DNA of 64,000 bases. It comes from Paenibacillus sanguinis 2301083 = DSM 16941 (GTDB lineage Bacteria > Bacillota > Bacilli > Paenibacillales > Paenibacillaceae). How positions within the stretch are numbered: the stretch's first letter is position 1; every line of letters starts with the position of its first letter. Location of the stretch: positions 124,001 through 188,000 of the forward strand of contig NZ_KB895382.1 in NCBI RefSeq assembly GCF_000374825.1, written 5' to 3'. A model generated the notes under the pieces. It was not told the DNA's origin. It made no database searches and was given only the letters and a program-made list of their open reading frames with translations. Positions 62,878-64,000 of this stretch are shown here, one piece after another. A program made the translations under genes and the position numbers.

Positions 62878-64000
62878 ATGAGAGTACAGAGATGGAGCAG
62901 TATCGTTTTAGTTATGATGCTTGGTGCAGCCGTTGCCCTTGCAGGTTGCAGTGGCAGTAACAACAGTGCCGCTGGTACCAACGCGGAGACCAACATGGAA
63001 GAGAATACATCATCGACATCCGTTCAGGATACGTTGATTGTTGGGCGAGGCGGGGATTCCGCTTCCCTGGATGCAGCGATCGTCACGGATGGGGAGTCGC
63101 TCAAGATTGCGCACCAAGTCTATGACTCCCTGGTGGAATATAAAGAAGGAACCACCGAGGTTCAAGGATCCCTTGCTGAAGATTGGACAGTCTCCGAGGA
63201 TGGCTTGACGTATACGTTCAACCTGCGCCAAGGTGTAAAGTTCCATGACGGAACCGACTTTAACGCCGATGCGGTGGTGTTCAATTTCACTCGTTGGTCC
63301 GACCCGGCCAGTGAATACAAGTTTGAAGGGGACTCTTTCGATTACTATGATTCAATGTTTGGCCCGGATGGCAAACGCGTCATCAAAGAGGTCAAGGCTA
63401 CGGATGCCAACACGGTAGAAATTACGCTCCATCAGCCGCAAGCGCCATTCCTGCAAAATTTGGCTATGACTTCCTTTGGTATTGCCAGTCCAACGGCAAT
63501 TCAAGAGAAGAAGGAGAACTTCAAGAATGAGCCTGTAGGAACCGGACCGTTCGTGTTCAAGGAGTGGAAGCGCAACGACTCTATCACTCTTGAGAAGAAT
63601 GCCGACTACTGGAAGGAGGGGCTTCCCAAGCTGAACAGAGTTATTGTTCGTTCTATTCCGGACAATTCTGCCCGCTTCAATGCTTTGCAAAGCGGAGAGA
63701 TCGATTTGATGGAAGACTTGAGTCCGGATGATCTGGCCACGCTGGAGGCTAATCCGGAACTGCAGAAGATTGAACGTCCTTCCAACAACGTAGGTTATGT
63801 TGGTTTCAACCTGAAGAAAGAACCCTTTAACGATGTGAAGGTCAGAATCGCATTGAGCCATGCCGTAAATAAACAAGCTATTATTGATGCTTTCTTTGCA
63901 GGTCAAGCGGAGCCAGCCAAGAATCCTATGCCTCCGTCCCTCTGGGGCTACAACGATAGTATTACCGATTACGAATATGATTTGGACAAAGCCAAGGCTT
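62878..64000 (+). CDS. Peptide-binding lipoprotein (family 5), cut by window end
   Basis: 374 codons are in the window; the 3' end is missing. Lipoprotein signal MRVQRWSSIVLVMMLG ends LAGC. Family 5 motifs: DTLIVGRGGDSASLDAA, LAEDWTVSEDGLTYTFNLR, VKFHDGTDFNADAVVFNF and NEPVGTGPFVFKEW. ATG 62878 has AAGGGAG upstream. Permease genes are expected beyond the window. Confidence 0.92.
   Translation, partial: MRVQRWSSIVLVMMLGAAVALAGCSGSNNSAAGTNAETNMEENTSSTSVQDTLIVGRGGDSASLDAAIVTDGESLKIAHQVYDSLVEYKEGTTEVQGSLAEDWTVSEDGLTYTFNLRQGVKFHDGTDFNADAVVFNFTRWSDPASEYKFEGDSFDYYDSMFGPDGKRVIKEVKATDANTVEITLHQPQAPFLQNLAMTSFGIASPTAIQEKKENFKNEPVGTGPFVFKEWKRNDSITLEKNADYWKEGLPKLNRVIVRSIPDNSARFNALQSGEIDLMEDLSPDDLATLEANPELQKIERPSNNVGYVGFNLKKEPFNDVKVRIALSHAVNKQAIIDAFFAGQAEPAKNPMPPSLWGYNDSITDYEYDLDKAKA

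Overview
The window looks like chromosome from a spore-forming, low-GC Gram-positive bacterium of the Paenibacillus type. The reasons are gerE, a gerM-rph-rdgB block, a YhcN/YlaJ-type spore lipoprotein, CgeB-type glycosyltransferases, AGGAGG-type ribosome binding sites throughout, many TTG/GTG starts, and several LacI-controlled CUT1 sugar transport operons. No phage, CRISPR array, rRNA or transposase gene was seen. The assignment rests on gene content read by eye, not on a database search.

Region 1 (1-12.4 kb) is one long plus-strand glycan cluster, most likely for spore surface or capsule-like glycan. It holds two CgeB-like glycosyltransferases, a GT4 enzyme with a very basic tail, two GT2 enzymes (one with TPR-like repeats), a non-hydrolysing UDP-GlcNAc 2-epimerase, two paralogous 4,6-dehydratases, an RmlD-like reductase, an Rmd-like SDR, a UDP-HexNAc dehydrogenase and a small secreted-looking or surface protein. 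The enzyme set fits synthesis of a UDP-2-acetamido-2,6-dideoxy-L-hexose and a UDP-HexNAc uronate. A further GT4 (minus strand) and a YhcN/YlaJ-like lipoprotein follow.

Region 2 (14.6-24.4 kb) has rpiR-nagB-nagA, a pair of MITE-like repeats, a MarR regulator, a decayed glpK fragment, an ABC-2 exporter with a two-component system whose kinase is frameshifted, a TetR regulator with twin operators, and gerE. Region 3 (24.1-27.7 kb) is a small HxlR / FAD-monooxygenase / GTP cyclohydrolase II / RibD cluster that lacks the later riboflavin genes and may make a flavin-precursor-derived compound. Region 4 (27.8-36.3 kb) is mostly core: M20 peptidase, membrane-anchored parvulin, methyltransferase, an MBL-hydrolase remnant, PgpA, GerM, RNase PH, RdgB and a serine hydrolase.

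Region 5 (36.5-44.9 kb) is a LacI-type operon with an LplABC-like transporter and a 1122-residue GH94 enzyme resembling 1,2-beta-oligoglucan phosphorylase, preceded by a sharp promoter/operator and a 41-codon ORF. Region 6 (45-50 kb) has asnB, an unknown lipoprotein, tRNA-Arg(UCU) followed by three roughly 150-bp tandem repeats that copy the tRNA 3' end, and tRNA-Gly(CCC). Region 7 (50-57 kb) is a second LacI-CUT1 operon ending in an 813-residue putative glycoside hydrolase of unknown specificity. Region 8 (57-60 kb) is an ABC-2 exporter under a double-HTH MerR protein, with an intrinsic terminator between regulator and exporter, followed by a thioredoxin-like protein. Region 9 (60.8-64 kb) is the start of an Opp/Dpp peptide transporter operon cut by the window end.
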